64,000 bases of DNA from an uncultured Thiotrichaceae bacterium (GTDB lineage Bacteria > Pseudomonadota > Gammaproteobacteria > Thiotrichales > Thiotrichaceae), in the NCBI GenBank assembly GCA_937925855.1, contig CALAMO010000010.1, positions 186,001 to 250,000 on the forward strand, read 5' to 3'. Both the position numbers and the translations under genes were made by a program. Positions 1-8,734 of this stretch are shown here, piece by piece. The notes beneath the pieces were generated by a model. The model made no database searches. It was not told where the DNA came from and saw nothing but the letters and a program-made list of their open reading frames with translations. How positions within the stretch are numbered: position 1 is the first letter of the stretch; each line of letters starts with the position of its first letter.

Positions 1-765
1 CGGCAGGGTATCCTGATGCAGCAGCCAAACGCGCTGTGGCTGAGCGATATGGCTATGTACGAGGTACCACAGCATCTTGCCGTGATCGGCGTTGTTGATC
101 AGGTAATTTTCAAAGAAATCCAATTCGGCGAACAGGCTGACATGGCCCGCGCCATAGGGCTGGTCAATGAACCAAGTATCGTGCGCTAGCTGATAATGCG
201 CGGCGTCAGTGCGGGTCGTATGCAGGCTATGGAAAAAGTTGAGTTCAACACTCAGCGTCTCCGCACTGTTGGCGGGTTGAAATAATACGGGTAGCGCATC
301 ATCATCCGGCATGATATGCGGCCCGATACGAATATTCAGCCTTTCCTGGAGTAGGTCGCGATCTTCGGTGCTGAAGCGCGCATCAGTGCGGGCCTCACCC
401 GCGGTATGCGGTGCTGTATCGCTGCGGGCGCGGGTGATTAGGTGTCCACCGGCTGCGACCCAGGCTAGCAGCGCTTCGGTTTTCGCCGCTGATAGGGTGT
501 AGCGTTCGGTATTGAGGATAATCACGCTATCTGGCGGGGGTAAGGTGAGCAGCCCGTCACGCCGCTCAGCCGGAATGCCCATGCGTTTTAAAAACAGACG
601 GGCGGCGAACAGGGAATTGCTGCGCGCTTCGCCGCGATAGCCGGTATAGCTATCGACCTGTTTTAGCTCAAAATTATTTAGGAACCAGGAGGTGCCCGCT
701 GCCAGCAGCGTGAGGGCGAAGAGGGCGTAGAGTAGATAACTCCATTGCAGCTGCGGCCACCTCAT
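1..765 (-). CDS. DUF4350 domain protein, 3' part missing (runs off left edge)
   Basis: The leftward frame stays open from the ATG at 765 to the window edge, giving 255 residues without a stop. A hydrophobic segment at about residues 7-25 is followed by a soluble domain that begins with SYTGYRGEARSN and continues through an RLFLKRMGI stretch and a predicted beta strand SVIILNTERY, as in DUF4350 proteins. The ATG overlaps the stop of the DUF4129 gene (ATGA), so the two are translationally coupled. In related genomes this family sits with MoxR-type AAA ATPase and DUF58 genes, which would lie beyond the left edge. The biochemical role of the family is unknown; a membrane-associated job in the cell envelope is inferred from its partners. 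Confidence 0.8.
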   Translation of the reverse strand, partial: MRWPQLQWSYLLYALFALTLLAAGTSWFLNNFELKQVDSYTGYRGEARSNSLFAARLFLKRMGIPAERRDGLLTLPPPDSVIILNTERYTLSAAKTEALLAWVAAGGHLITRARSDTAPHTAGEARTDARFSTEDRDLLQERLNIRIGPHIMPDDDALPVLFQPANSAETLSVELNFFHSLHTTRTDAAHYQLAHDTWFIDQPYGAGHVSLFAELDFFENYLINNADHGKMLWYLVHSHIAQPQRVWLLHQDTLP

Positions 766-2360
766 CGGCCTGGCTCCCCGGCCGCGGTGTGGACCGTGTC
801 TGTGGTCGCTGTGGCCGTGTCGACTGCTGCGCGGGGGTTGGTTGCTGTGGCGGTCCACTGCTGCCAGCTATCGAACAGGGGGGTAACCTCGGTGTCTGCT
901 GGGATGCGATGGGCATAGGCGATGGTCTGCCAGCAGCGGGTCAGCTGGGCCAAATAAGCGAAGCGCTGGGGGGCTAGCTGGGGGCGGGCGCTATGTAGGA
1001 TGTCGCCTTCGGTATCACTGGCGCTGACGCTGATGGCGTCGTGTCGGGTGAGCTGCATCAGCGTGCCGCGATACAGGAGGCTAAGTGCGGCGCGGTTTTC
1101 TCCGGCCTGCCAGTGGGCTCTGGCCGCTCCGGCGATGTCATCTGGCAGTGATTCCGGGCGAATATCGAGGCCAAATAACACGGCGGGCTGAGTCGGTGGC
1201 AGACTGGCTTTGGGCGCGGGTTTCAGCAGTGCCAAAATGCGCTTGCGGTAGATCAGACCGAGGAACAGGGCGATGAATACTAGGGCCCAAATCAGGTATT
1301 TGAAAATAGTGGATAGCAGTTGAATCAGTTGATGTGCCAGCTCGGTCTCTGTGTCTGGCTGGTCTTTGTCGCGCGGCATCCAGGTTTTGATGGGGCGTAT
1401 ATTATCCAACTCGTCGACCTGCATCACCTGTTCCAGTTCGTGACTGCTGGCACTCACCGGCAGGCGCGTCGGGTGTAAAAACTCGCTTTCGCTGGCCTGT
1501 ACGCCGCTGGGGGCTGTGAGTGCGCTGAAGAGGAGGACGCTACCGAGCAGCGTGAGCACAGTGCGGCCTGCTTGCTGCGCTGGCGTGTTGCGGGCGAGCT
1601 GTTGGAGCCGTGCGCCCAAGCTGCGGAAAGTGATTTCAATATCCCAGGCTTCGAGCTGAGTTCGGCGATTCAGGTAGAGGGCAAACCCGGCGGCGACAAA
1701 AAACGGTTCTATCAGCAGAATGGCAAACGCCTGAATGACCAAGCCGATCAGTTCCATGAGGTAGCGCAGCTCCGCCGTGCTGTTATCACTGAAAAAACTT
1801 ATCAGGTGTTCCCAGGCCTGTTCGCTGGGGTCGAATAATAGGATTAGGGCGTAGAGTGAAAACGTAATAATCAGTTCTAACAGGATGCACGCAAATGTGA
1901 GGCCAACGGCGGTGCTATGACCCTGTAGATACAACAGTTTTTGGCGCTGCACGCGCGCCGCGCCGCGTAATTGCTCCAGCTGCCAGATCGGCAGATTATA
2001 GCTGCGTGAGAACGAAAAGCGGCGCCAGCTCAGCGCGCCTAATAAGCCGGTATTGCGCATCAGGCTGGGGATGGCGGAGAAAATTTCTGCGCTGCTGAGC
2101 GGCTGCCCGAACAGCTGGTGGCTCAGCGTGTATAACAGCACGCGGTCAAATAAAGGTTTCAGCCACCATAACACTATACTGGCGGCCCAAAAATAATCCC
2201 GTGGGATCAGTAAAGCGCACAGCAGAACTAGGCCCGCCAACAGCGCTAGCCAAGCCGGCAGTATGCTGCGCCAGACCGCCCGCACCAGGATAAATCCGGT
2301 GTCAATGGCCTCCCAGGGAGAACGCTGTCGCACCTGAATAATCAGATCAGTTGCGTTCAT
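762..2360 (-). CDS. DUF4129 domain-containing membrane protein
   Basis: This is a 532-residue membrane protein. A longer frame opens at 2423, but the ATG at 2358-2360 (MNATDLIIQ) overlaps the stop of the upstream SpoIIM-like gene as ATGA and is the better start. Several hydrophobic segments lie in the N-terminal half, another follows at about residue 345, and the C-terminal domain contains AHWQAGENRAALSLLYRG, a helical pattern typical of DUF4129. It is the third gene of a four-gene leftward operon (RDD, SpoIIM, DUF4129, DUF4350), each joined by a 4-bp overlap. The family often accompanies MoxR ATPases and von Willebrand A proteins in poorly understood envelope systems. Function is inferred only from that association. 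Confidence 0.85.
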   Translation of the reverse strand: MNATDLIIQVRQRSPWEAIDTGFILVRAVWRSILPAWLALLAGLVLLCALLIPRDYFWAASIVLWWLKPLFDRVLLYTLSHQLFGQPLSSAEIFSAIPSLMRNTGLLGALSWRRFSFSRSYNLPIWQLEQLRGAARVQRQKLLYLQGHSTAVGLTFACILLELIITFSLYALILLFDPSEQAWEHLISFFSDNSTAELRYLMELIGLVIQAFAILLIEPFFVAAGFALYLNRRTQLEAWDIEITFRSLGARLQQLARNTPAQQAGRTVLTLLGSVLLFSALTAPSGVQASESEFLHPTRLPVSASSHELEQVMQVDELDNIRPIKTWMPRDKDQPDTETELAHQLIQLLSTIFKYLIWALVFIALFLGLIYRKRILALLKPAPKASLPPTQPAVLFGLDIRPESLPDDIAGAARAHWQAGENRAALSLLYRGTLMQLTRHDAISVSASDTEGDILHSARPQLAPQRFAYLAQLTRCWQTIAYAHRIPADTEVTPLFDSWQQWTATATNPRAAVDTATATTDTVHTAAGEPGR

Positions 2361-3385
2361 CCCGGCTGTTGTCCTGGCGGCACCCGGCCCGCAAAATAAA
2401 AATAGGCGCCTAATAAGCCCCATAGGCTAAGCCCAACCGCATACTTCACGAGTACAGGGATGACGGTGAGCGATGACCAAAACGCCTCGACTAGGGCGGC
2501 CAGTAGGAACAGCGTCGCTGCGCCATACATGATGTGAATTGCGATTTTGCTGTTATCCAATAGGGCGAGGCGGCGCGTTTTACGCCCCGGCATAATGAGC
2601 GCCTGTGCCAGCTTGAAACCGGCGGCCCCGGACAGCGCGATAGCGGTCAGTTCAAAGGCGCTGTGGCCGCTGACAAAGCCCCAAAACGTCGCGGTATAAC
2701 CGATATGGGTGAGGTGTCCGGCAATCGCCCCAATCACCACGCCGTTAAACAGCAGGAAAAACAGGCTGCCCAGTCCAAAGAGCAGGCCACCGGCGAAGGT
2801 CTGAAAACCGATGCCGGTATTATTGCGTATATAATGACCGAACATCAGGATGTCGCTGTCGGCCTCGCGCTCGCGCCCTAAGCGGGAGTGAAGTTCCGGG
2901 TCATACATCGCTTCCATCAGCGCGACTTGCTCACCGGGTAATACGCTGTAGATGAGTTCTGGTTCCCACTGAATGGCTAGCAGCATGGCAATGAAGCTGC
3001 CGAAAAACAGCAGGCAGCTGAGGCCGACGGCGCGCCATTCCTGGCGCACGCGCTGTGGCAAGCCGCGCAGAAAAAACTCGGCAATGTTGTGCCAGAAATG
3101 CATGCGCGTGGCATAAAATTGGTGGTGGCCGCGCAGTACCAGCTGATTCAGCTGCTCAATCAGCAGCGGGCTGTACCTACGAGACTGGGCCAGCGCTAGG
3201 TGATGACAGAGGCGGCGATAAGCTGAGGGGAAGTCGAATTCCATACCGGTCGGGCTGTTGTGCGCCGCGTCGGTGCGGGCCTGCAGTTTTTTGCGTTCGC
3301 GTTTCGACAGCTGCTGGCAATTAAGCCAGTCTTCGATCTGTAGCCACAGCACTTCATGTTGCTGAATAAACTGGGCTTGCTTCAT
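2357..3385 (-). CDS. SpoIIM family integral membrane protein
   Basis: This 342-residue protein has a basic, soluble N-terminal segment of about 110 residues rich in Gln and Arg, then several membrane helices. The glycine-rich run FAGGLLFGLGSLFFLLFNG and the following HSAFELTAIALSGAAG are hallmarks of the stage II sporulation protein M family (COG1300). In non-sporulating proteobacteria this family is not involved in sporulation and travels with RDD and DUF4129 proteins, as here. It starts within the stop of the RDD gene (ATGA) and ends within the start of the DUF4129 gene. It probably forms a membrane complex with its operon partners, but no activity is established. Confidence 0.87.
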   Translation of the reverse strand: MKQAQFIQQHEVLWLQIEDWLNCQQLSKRERKKLQARTDAAHNSPTGMEFDFPSAYRRLCHHLALAQSRRYSPLLIEQLNQLVLRGHHQFYATRMHFWHNIAEFFLRGLPQRVRQEWRAVGLSCLLFFGSFIAMLLAIQWEPELIYSVLPGEQVALMEAMYDPELHSRLGREREADSDILMFGHYIRNNTGIGFQTFAGGLLFGLGSLFFLLFNGVVIGAIAGHLTHIGYTATFWGFVSGHSAFELTAIALSGAAGFKLAQALIMPGRKTRRLALLDNSKIAIHIMYGAATLFLLAALVEAFWSSLTVIPVLVKYAVGLSLWGLLGAYFYFAGRVPPGQQPG

Positions 3386-4113
3386 CGTTGACGCCTAAGG
3401 GCCGTAGCCTTGTGTTTGATATCATCACCTGATGACTTATGCCCGACTAGCCAGCTGGCAATGCCACGAATAAACCCGGCGGCATCGGCCTGTTGCTGTA
3501 CCAGTGGCCCACACAGTGCCGCCAGTTCCTGCTGACGTTCTGTTGTCAACAGCTGCTGGCGCTGTGCGAATAGAATAATAGCCTGCTGTTCGCTGAGGGT
3601 GAGTGCCGCCGCTGGGCGCTGTGGCGGATCCTCCAGGGTGCGGGTCAGGCTGGGCGGCTGCTGGCGGTGAAGGACGACGGTGTTCGCCGCTAGATCACCA
3701 AGGCGTTGAAAGCGGCGTGTCATGAGCGTACTGGCGAGGCCAAAACCATAGGCCAGCGGCAAAAAATCAACCACACGCAGCAGGTTGCGCACCAGCGAAG
3801 CGGCAGGTGAGACCGGACTGGCATCCACATGCGCCACGTAAATCTGCAGCAGTTTTTTACCCGGCGTTTGCCCCCCATGGCGCAGTTCAAACCAGACCGG
3901 ATAAAACCATTCCAGTAGGAAAGCCAGAATCATGCTCACGCCGAGCCCCAGATTGCCCATGAAAGCCATAATAATCACCACAAACAGCAGAATGCTGCCA
4001 CGGATGGCGAGATCAGTCAGCCAGGCCAGCGTGCGTGGCACCGGCCCGGCAGGCGACAGCTGTAGCTCAATGCCTTCCGGGGTGCTGACGGTGTAAGTGG
4101 TGTCCAGACGCAT
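3382..4113 (-). CDS. RDD family membrane protein
   Basis: This 243-residue protein is the first gene of the leftward operon that continues to the window edge. It has the RDD-family layout: an early Arg (PRTLAWLTDLAIRG, about residues 26-39) in the first helix, a second hydrophobic region, then GGQTPGKKLLQIYV and LVRNLLRVVDFLPLAYG, where the conserved Arg-Asp residues lie. The C-terminal third (about residues 165-243) is soluble and basic. RDD proteins are small membrane proteins of mostly unknown role, and some have been linked to ion transport. Here the neighbours point to an envelope complex. Expression probably starts in the 338-bp gap upstream of residue 1, shared with the divergent aminopeptidase gene. 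Confidence 0.87.
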   Translation of the reverse strand: MRLDTTYTVSTPEGIELQLSPAGPVPRTLAWLTDLAIRGSILLFVVIIMAFMGNLGLGVSMILAFLLEWFYPVWFELRHGGQTPGKKLLQIYVAHVDASPVSPAASLVRNLLRVVDFLPLAYGFGLASTLMTRRFQRLGDLAANTVVLHRQQPPSLTRTLEDPPQRPAAALTLSEQQAIILFAQRQQLLTTERQQELAALCGPLVQQQADAAGFIRGIASWLVGHKSSGDDIKHKATALRRQR

Positions 4114-4451
4114 AAGTTGGTTGATAAGTTCGTGGTTACTGACCGGGGTATGTCTATGCCCTAAGGCGTTACTTCGGTTTGTGTTTGTTGGCTTGCGTTT
4201 ATTGTCTGATGCTGCGTTGCTGCCGTGCGGTGTTGTTAATTCTTCCGCAAAGCATGAATTTCATGGCCTCACTTGTCAATTAGAAAATGACAGGAGCGCC
4301 GCCGCAGTAATGGCGTAGGGTTATCCAGGCCCTGGCTGCGCGCCGTCGCTTATCATTGTTGTTATTTGTCGAATGTGATTCAGCGTGTAAACTTGCACCA
4401 GCAACGGTAATCAACCGTATAAGCCGCGTTTTCAGCTAACTGGGATAAAGT
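4114..4451. other. Divergent intergenic region between RDD operon and M17 aminopeptidase
   Basis: This gap of 338 bp holds no convincing gene. It must contain the promoters of two divergent operons. The only promoter-like pair I can point to is listed separately at 4366-4393 for the rightward gene. I see no terminator or strong palindrome in it. Confidence 0.6.
4366..4393 (+). promoter_or_regulatory. Possible sigma-70 promoter for the aminopeptidase-lpxH operon
   Basis: TTGTCG (4366-4371) and TAAACT (4388-4393) are separated by 16 bp and lie about 60 bp before the aminopeptidase ATG. Both boxes match the consensus only partly, so this is a candidate rather than a firm call. Confidence 0.3.
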
Positions 4452-5924
4452 ATGTATACCTATGAAGTAACCGAACAAACCCTAGCCATTCACCTGGTCA
4501 CCGAACAGGACCTCCCCGCGTTGCTGGCGGCTGAATCTGCCTTTGTGCGTAACTGGTTGGAAAATAATCGATTTGCGGGTAGGCCCGGTGAATACTGTGT
4601 GGTACCGAATGAGCAGGGCCATCCGGGGCAGGTGGTGGTCGGCTATCGCCCAGAGGAGTGTATGCTTTGGGCGCTGGCTGATTTGCCGGGGTGTCTCCCG
4701 GCGGGGGATTATAAGCTCGCGGGCGATTACTCAGAGCAGGTGCTGTCTGAGGTGGCGATCGGTTGGGGCCTGGGCCATTACCGCTTCGAGCAGTTTCATA
4801 AATCCAGTCATGCGCCTGAGCCGTGTTTGTTGCTGCCTGCTGAGGTGGATCAGGCGAGGGTGGATGCTGTGGTGGATTCATTCACGCTGGTGCGCAATTT
4901 GATTAACACTCCGGCGAATCACATGATGCCGCAGGATTTGGAAGCCTTGATGTATCGCATGGCAGAAATGCATGATGCTGAGTTTTTGGCCATTAGCGGT
5001 GAGGCGCTGTTAACGGAAAATTTCCCGGCCATCCATGCGGTAGGGCGAGCCAGTGCGCATGCGCCGCGCCTGTTAGAGCTTAACTGGGGGGATGAAGAAG
5101 ACCCGCTGGTGACGCTGGTGGGTAAAGGCGTTTGTTTTGATACCGGTGGCCTCGATATTAAACCGTCTGCCGGGATGCGGCTGATGAAAAAAGACATGGG
5201 TGGGGCGGCGCATGTTTTGGGTCTGGCTAATCTGATTATGCAGCTGGAACTGCCGATTAGCTTACAGGTGTTAATACCGGCGGTGGATAATGCGATCAGT
5301 GGTGATGCTTATCGGCCTGGTGATGTGTTGAATACCCGGCTGGCGAAGACGGTAGAAATTCATAATACGGATGCTGAAGGGCGGTTGGTACTCGCAGATG
5401 CGCTGACCTATGCTGCTGAATTTGACCCAGATGTGATTATTGATTTTGCGACCTTGACCGGCGCGGCGCGGGTGGCGATGGGCACGGAAATACCGGCCTT
5501 TTTCTGTAATGATGAGTCGTTGACGCAGCAGTTGCATGAGGCGTCAGTTGCCAGTAATGAATTGATTTGGAACCTACCGTTGCATGCGCCTTATCTGGAG
5601 AAACTGACAAGTAAGGTGGCGGATATACAAAACTGTGGTGATGCCTATGGCGGGGCAATTACGGCGGCTCTGTTTTTAAACGAGTTTGTACCGTCGCATA
5701 TTCCATGGGCGCATTTTGATGTGATGGCATGGAATTTGCGCGCGCGTCCGGGGCGTCCGGTGGGTGGCGAAGCCATGGGTCTGCTGGCAGTGATGGAATA
5801 CATTGAGGCGCAGTTTGTGCATGCCGATGAGGGCGAGCCGGAAGACGTTGAGTCAGAAGGCGTTGAGTTAGAAGGCGTTGAGCCGGAAAATCTTGCGCCA
5901 GAGGATGGGGGTCAGGCGGCGTGA
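4452..5924 (+). CDS. M17 family leucyl aminopeptidase-like protein
   Basis: This 490-residue protein is a cytosolic metallo-aminopeptidase of the M17 family, which removes N-terminal residues from peptides using two metal ions. The metal and catalytic motifs are visible: GKGVCFDTGGLDIKP, KKDMGGAAHVLG and NTDAEGRLVLADAL beginning at residue 305. The N-terminal domain (about residues 1-150) is divergent from PepA, so the specific type (PepA, PepB or another branch) is left open. After the catalytic domain there is an acidic tail with three near-identical five-residue units (EDVES, EGVEL, EGVEP), which is not part of the usual fold. Its stop overlaps the GTG start of lpxH, forming a two-gene operon. 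Confidence 0.9.
   Translation: MYTYEVTEQTLAIHLVTEQDLPALLAAESAFVRNWLENNRFAGRPGEYCVVPNEQGHPGQVVVGYRPEECMLWALADLPGCLPAGDYKLAGDYSEQVLSEVAIGWGLGHYRFEQFHKSSHAPEPCLLLPAEVDQARVDAVVDSFTLVRNLINTPANHMMPQDLEALMYRMAEMHDAEFLAISGEALLTENFPAIHAVGRASAHAPRLLELNWGDEEDPLVTLVGKGVCFDTGGLDIKPSAGMRLMKKDMGGAAHVLGLANLIMQLELPISLQVLIPAVDNAISGDAYRPGDVLNTRLAKTVEIHNTDAEGRLVLADALTYAAEFDPDVIIDFATLTGAARVAMGTEIPAFFCNDESLTQQLHEASVASNELIWNLPLHAPYLEKLTSKVADIQNCGDAYGGAITAALFLNEFVPSHIPWAHFDVMAWNLRARPGRPVGGEAMGLLAVMEYIEAQFVHADEGEPEDVESEGVELEGVEPENLAPEDGGQAA
5841..5885 (+). repeat. Three tandem 15-bp units in the aminopeptidase C-terminus
   Basis: Three consecutive 15-bp units (GAAGACGTTGAGTCA, GAAGGCGTTGAGTTA, GAAGGCGTTGAGCCG) encode an acidic pentapeptide repeat just before the stop of the M17 gene. 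The unit length keeps the frame, so copy-number change would only lengthen or shorten the acidic tail. Confidence 0.8.
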
Positions 5925-6649
5925 CGACCTGGTTTATTTCAGATCTGCATCTCGCGCCCTCGCGCCCCGCGATCACGCAGCAGCTGCTGGCTTTTTTGCC
6001 GCAGCTGGCGGGCAAAGCCGATGCGCTGTTTATTCTGGGAGATTTGTTTGAATACTGGCTCGGCGATGATGTGCTGGATACGCCGCAGGGCGAGCAACTG
6101 ATGCCTGTGATTAACGCGCTACGCGCCGTTAGTGATAGCGGGGTAGCGCTGTATTTTATGCACGGCAATCGCGACTTTCTAATCGGTGAGCGCTTCGCTG
6201 CGGCTACGGGCTGTACGCTCCTGGCGGAGCAGCAGGTGGTGGATTTATACGGTACGCCGACGCTGTTGCTGCATGGTGATACGCTGTGCACGGATGATAC
6301 GGAGTACCAAAAGGCCCGCGCGGTGTTCCGCGCGCCGAAATGGCAGGCGCAGGTATTGAGCTGGACGCTGGAACAACGCTTGGCGCGGGCGCTGGAGATT
6401 CGTGAGGTGAGTGCGCAGAGTGTGCAGTCTAAATCCGCTGAAATTATGGATGTCAATCAGGAGGCGGTTGCCGCAGCGATGACGGCGGCTGGGGTACTGC
6501 GCTTGATTCATGGGCATACCCACCGTCCAGCCCAGCATGATTTTCTGCTGGATGACCAGCCTGCACAGCGTATTGTGCTGGCAGACTGGTATCAGCGCGG
6601 TCATGCATTACGGGTCGACGCTGAAGGGATGACTTCAGTCGACCTGTGA
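5921..6649 (+). CDS. lpxH: UDP-2,3-diacylglucosamine diphosphatase
   Basis: LpxH hydrolyses UDP-2,3-diacylglucosamine to lipid X and UMP, the fourth step of lipid A synthesis, at the inner face of the cytoplasmic membrane. The 242-residue protein has the calcineurin-like metal-binding motifs in order: ISDLHLAPSRP near the N-terminus, GDLFEYWLGDD, HGNRDFLIG, HGDTLCTDD and a late GHTHRPAQHDF. Length fits the family (about 240). The GTG start at 5921 overlaps the TGA of the aminopeptidase gene, so translation is probably coupled. The pairing with an aminopeptidase is not functionally obvious. Confidence 0.95.
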   Translation: MTTWFISDLHLAPSRPAITQQLLAFLPQLAGKADALFILGDLFEYWLGDDVLDTPQGEQLMPVINALRAVSDSGVALYFMHGNRDFLIGERFAAATGCTLLAEQQVVDLYGTPTLLLHGDTLCTDDTEYQKARAVFRAPKWQAQVLSWTLEQRLARALEIREVSAQSVQSKSAEIMDVNQEAVAAAMTAAGVLRLIHGHTHRPAQHDFLLDDQPAQRIVLADWYQRGHALRVDAEGMTSVDL

Positions 6650-6663
6650 ATACAGCCCAATCT

Positions 6664-6713
6664 GCGCTTACATGCACATCCCCAATGTTTGTTTTGTGCT
6701 TGGCGGTAAGCGC
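6664..6713. terminator. Weak hairpin between convergent lpxH and GMC genes
   Basis: GCGCTTAC (6664-6671) and GTAAGCGC (6706-6713) are perfect inverted copies separated by 34 bp, in the 93-bp gap between two convergent genes. The loop is long and no T-run follows, so a termination role is only possible. Confidence 0.3.
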
Positions 6714-6742
6714 CCAAACGGTTGTCAGTGATCGGCCAGTAG

Positions 6743-8362
6743 TCAGCGGCTCCCTAAAATCATATCCGCGCCTTTTTCGGCGATCATAATGGTCGGGGCA
6801 TTGGTGTTGCCAGATACAATCTCCGGCATAATTGAGGCATCGATAACACGCAAACCTTCGACACCGTGCACCTTGAGCTGATGGTCAACCACCGCCATGG
6901 CATCGTTACCCATTTTGCAGGTGGACGACGGGTGATAGATGGTTTGGCTGTGCTGGCGGGCGGCGTCAAGGAGTTCGGCATCGCTTTGGAACTGCCGTCC
7001 CGGTACATACTCATCCAAGATGTGCGGTGCGAGGGCGGGTGCCTCGGCAATACGGCGCGCTACTTTGATGCTGTCGATAGCGACCTGATGATCACGTTCA
7101 TCCGACAGGTAGTTCGGATGGATAGCCGGGTGTTGCAGCGGGTCGCGTGATTTAATTTCGAGGTGTCCCGCGCTGTAGGGGCGCAGATTGCACACCGAAG
7201 AGGTGAACGCTGAAAACTTATGCGCCCCTTCTCCCGGCTTGTCGGCGCTTAATGGCTGCATGTGAAACTGGATGTCGGGGCGTGCAATGGATGGGTTGGA
7301 GCGGGTGAATACGGTAATCTGGCTGGCGGCTAGTGTGAGCGGGCCAGTGCGATTAAACAGGTATTGTAGGCCCACTTTCAGCTGCTTGATGTAGCTGTTG
7401 ACCTCATCATTCAGCGTGCGCTGGCTGGTTTTGAACACCAGTCGAATTTGTAGGTGATCCTGTAAGTTTTGGCCAACGCCGGGCAGGGCGTGGATCACCG
7501 GGATTTGGTGTTTGTCCAACAGCGGACGTGCACCAATGCCGGACAGCTGTAAAATCTGGGGTGAACCAATCGCACCCGCCGCCAGTATCACCTCACGCTT
7601 GGCCCGCGCCGTGTAGGTTTTGCCGTTTTGCAGGTATTCGATGCCACTGGCGCGCCTGCCGTCGAACAGGATGCGTTTAGTGTGTGCTTTAACCCGCACC
7701 TCAAGATTAGGCCGCTTTAAAATCGGATGCAGGAAGCCACGCGCCGTGCTCCAGCGAAAGCCTTGGTGCGCGGTTTGTTGGAAGTAGTCGACGCCTTCCT
7801 GGGTGGCCCCGTTGTAATCCGTATTGCGTGGGATGCCGATCTGTTCTGCGGCTTCGATAAAATAATCGGCAATTGGACGGCGTAGGCGTAAATCAGACAC
7901 TTTCAGCGGCCCGCCGCTGCCGTGGAATGCATCCGCGCCACGTTCGTTATCTTCAGATTTCTTGAAGTAGGGCAGCACATCGTCATACGACCAGCCGCTG
8001 TTGCCTAGGGCCTGCCAGCGATCATAGTCTTCTGCCTGACCGCGAACATAGAGCAGACCGTTAATTGAGCTGCAGCCGCCTAACACCTTGCCGCGCGGCC
8101 ATTGGAGGCTGCGTCCATTGATGCCTTTATCACTCTCAGTCATGAAGCACCAGTCGGTGCCGGGGTTGTGCATGGTCTTGAAATAGCCGACGGGGACGTG
8201 AATCCATGGGTTGGTATCCACCGTGCCCGCTTCCAGCAGCAGGACGCGATGTTTTGGGTCAGCGGATAAGCGATTAGCGAGCACACAACCTGCTGAGCCT
8301 GCACCGATGATGATGAAGTCATAGCTTTCTTGCTCAGGGGAATCTGTTGCTGTCGCGGCCAT
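6743..8362 (-). CDS. GMC family oxidoreductase (choline dehydrogenase-like)
   Basis: This 539-residue flavoprotein belongs to the glucose-methanol-choline oxidoreductases, which oxidise alcohols with FAD. The FAD-binding dinucleotide motif [14 protein letters not shown] is at about residue 21, followed by the GMC signature region [20 protein letters not shown] and [15 protein letters not shown]. The C-terminal part holds [10 protein letters not shown] and [20 protein letters not shown], where the catalytic His and the second conserved polar residue lie. The sequence resembles BetA-type choline dehydrogenases, but no betB or betI is adjacent, so the substrate is not assigned. A GGAG ribosome site precedes the ATG. 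It is divergent from the TerC gene across a 364-bp gap with several palindromes. Confidence 0.88.
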   Translation of the reverse strand: MAATATDSPEQESYDFIIIGAGSAGCVLANRLSADPKHRVLLLEAGTVDTNPWIHVPVGYFKTMHNPGTDWCFMTESDKGINGRSLQWPRGKVLGGCSSINGLLYVRGQAEDYDRWQALGNSGWSYDDVLPYFKKSEDNERGADAFHGSGGPLKVSDLRLRRPIADYFIEAAEQIGIPRNTDYNGATQEGVDYFQQTAHQGFRWSTARGFLHPILKRPNLEVRVKAHTKRILFDGRRASGIEYLQNGKTYTARAKREVILAAGAIGSPQILQLSGIGARPLLDKHQIPVIHALPGVGQNLQDHLQIRLVFKTSQRTLNDEVNSYIKQLKVGLQYLFNRTGPLTLAASQITVFTRSNPSIARPDIQFHMQPLSADKPGEGAHKFSAFTSSVCNLRPYSAGHLEIKSRDPLQHPAIHPNYLSDERDHQVAIDSIKVARRIAEAPALAPHILDEYVPGRQFQSDAELLDAARQHSQTIYHPSSTCKMGNDAMAVVDHQLKVHGVEGLRVIDASIMPEIVSGNTNAPTIMIAEKGADMILGSR

Positions 8363-8513
8363 GGGCTATTTCTCCAGAGATTAAAGGTCGATACTTGTAA
8401 TTATGCGTGAGGGACGAAGAATCTGCAATAATTTCATTTTTCGAGACCAAATGTTTCAAAAAACTTAAATAGTGTTTGCTTTATAAAAGTGATTATGATT
8501 TATTTAGGCGAGT

Positions 8514-8529
8514 ATCGATGCGCATCGAT
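8514..8529. promoter_or_regulatory. Perfect 16-bp palindrome, candidate operator
   Basis: ATCGATGCGCATCGAT is fully self-complementary and lies between the divergent GMC and TerC genes. It is directly followed by a second small hairpin, CGATGA with loop AAAAAA and TCATCG, and the whole is framed by GGCGA and TCGCC. It could bind a dimeric regulator or form a cruciform. No regulator gene is adjacent. Confidence 0.5.
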
Positions 8530-8621
8530 GAAAAAAATCATCGCCTTCATCATTGGCAGTATGTTAACTTAAGTGGGTGTAAGCGCTTTCATCCACGTTC
8601 ATCCTTTTGTTAACACCCGGA

Positions 8622-8637
8622 GTGAATCATTGTTCAC
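8622..8637. promoter_or_regulatory. Inverted repeat upstream of TerC gene
   Basis: GTGAA and TTCAC are perfect inverted arms separated by TCATTG. The size and spacing fit a dimeric repressor site, but the arms are short and this is a weak candidate. Confidence 0.3.
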
Positions 8638-8674
8638 AACGCTAACGAAAATTCTGGATAGAGAGCCCCTAAAT

Positions 8675-8734
8675 ATGATTAAAGACATGCTTAAATTGAC
8701 TACAGCACACACGGGGGTGTTGCGCCGTGCTTGA
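8675..8734 (+). CDS. Possible 19-codon leader ORF overlapping the TerC start
   Basis: An ATG at 8675 opens a 19-codon frame (MIKDMLKLTTAHTGVLRRA) whose TGA at 8732-8734 lies just inside the GTG-started TerC gene (8 bp overlap). The layout is what one expects for translational coupling or a leader peptide. There is no independent evidence that it is translated. Confidence 0.25.
   Translation: MIKDMLKLTTAHTGVLRRA

Larger units (their letters stand above)
8363..8726. other. Divergent intergenic region with palindromes and a short leader ORF
   Basis: This 364-bp AT-rich gap separates the GMC gene from the TerC gene. It holds a 16-bp perfect palindrome with an adjacent A-loop hairpin (8514-8547), an inverted repeat at 8622-8637 and a 19-codon ORF that overlaps the TerC start. 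I looked for a manganese (yybP-ykoY) riboswitch because of TerC and did not recognise its conserved core. Confidence 0.6.

Noticed and set aside
2361-2423. Upstream start for the DUF4129 protein at 2423
   Set aside because: It would overlap the SpoIIM-like gene by 67 bp and add a non-conserved head. The ATG at 2360 forms the ATGA overlap found at the other junctions of the operon.
8363-8726. Manganese (yybP-ykoY) riboswitch before the TerC gene
   Set aside because: The conserved loop sequences of that riboswitch were not recognisable by eye; only palindromes and a leader ORF were seen.
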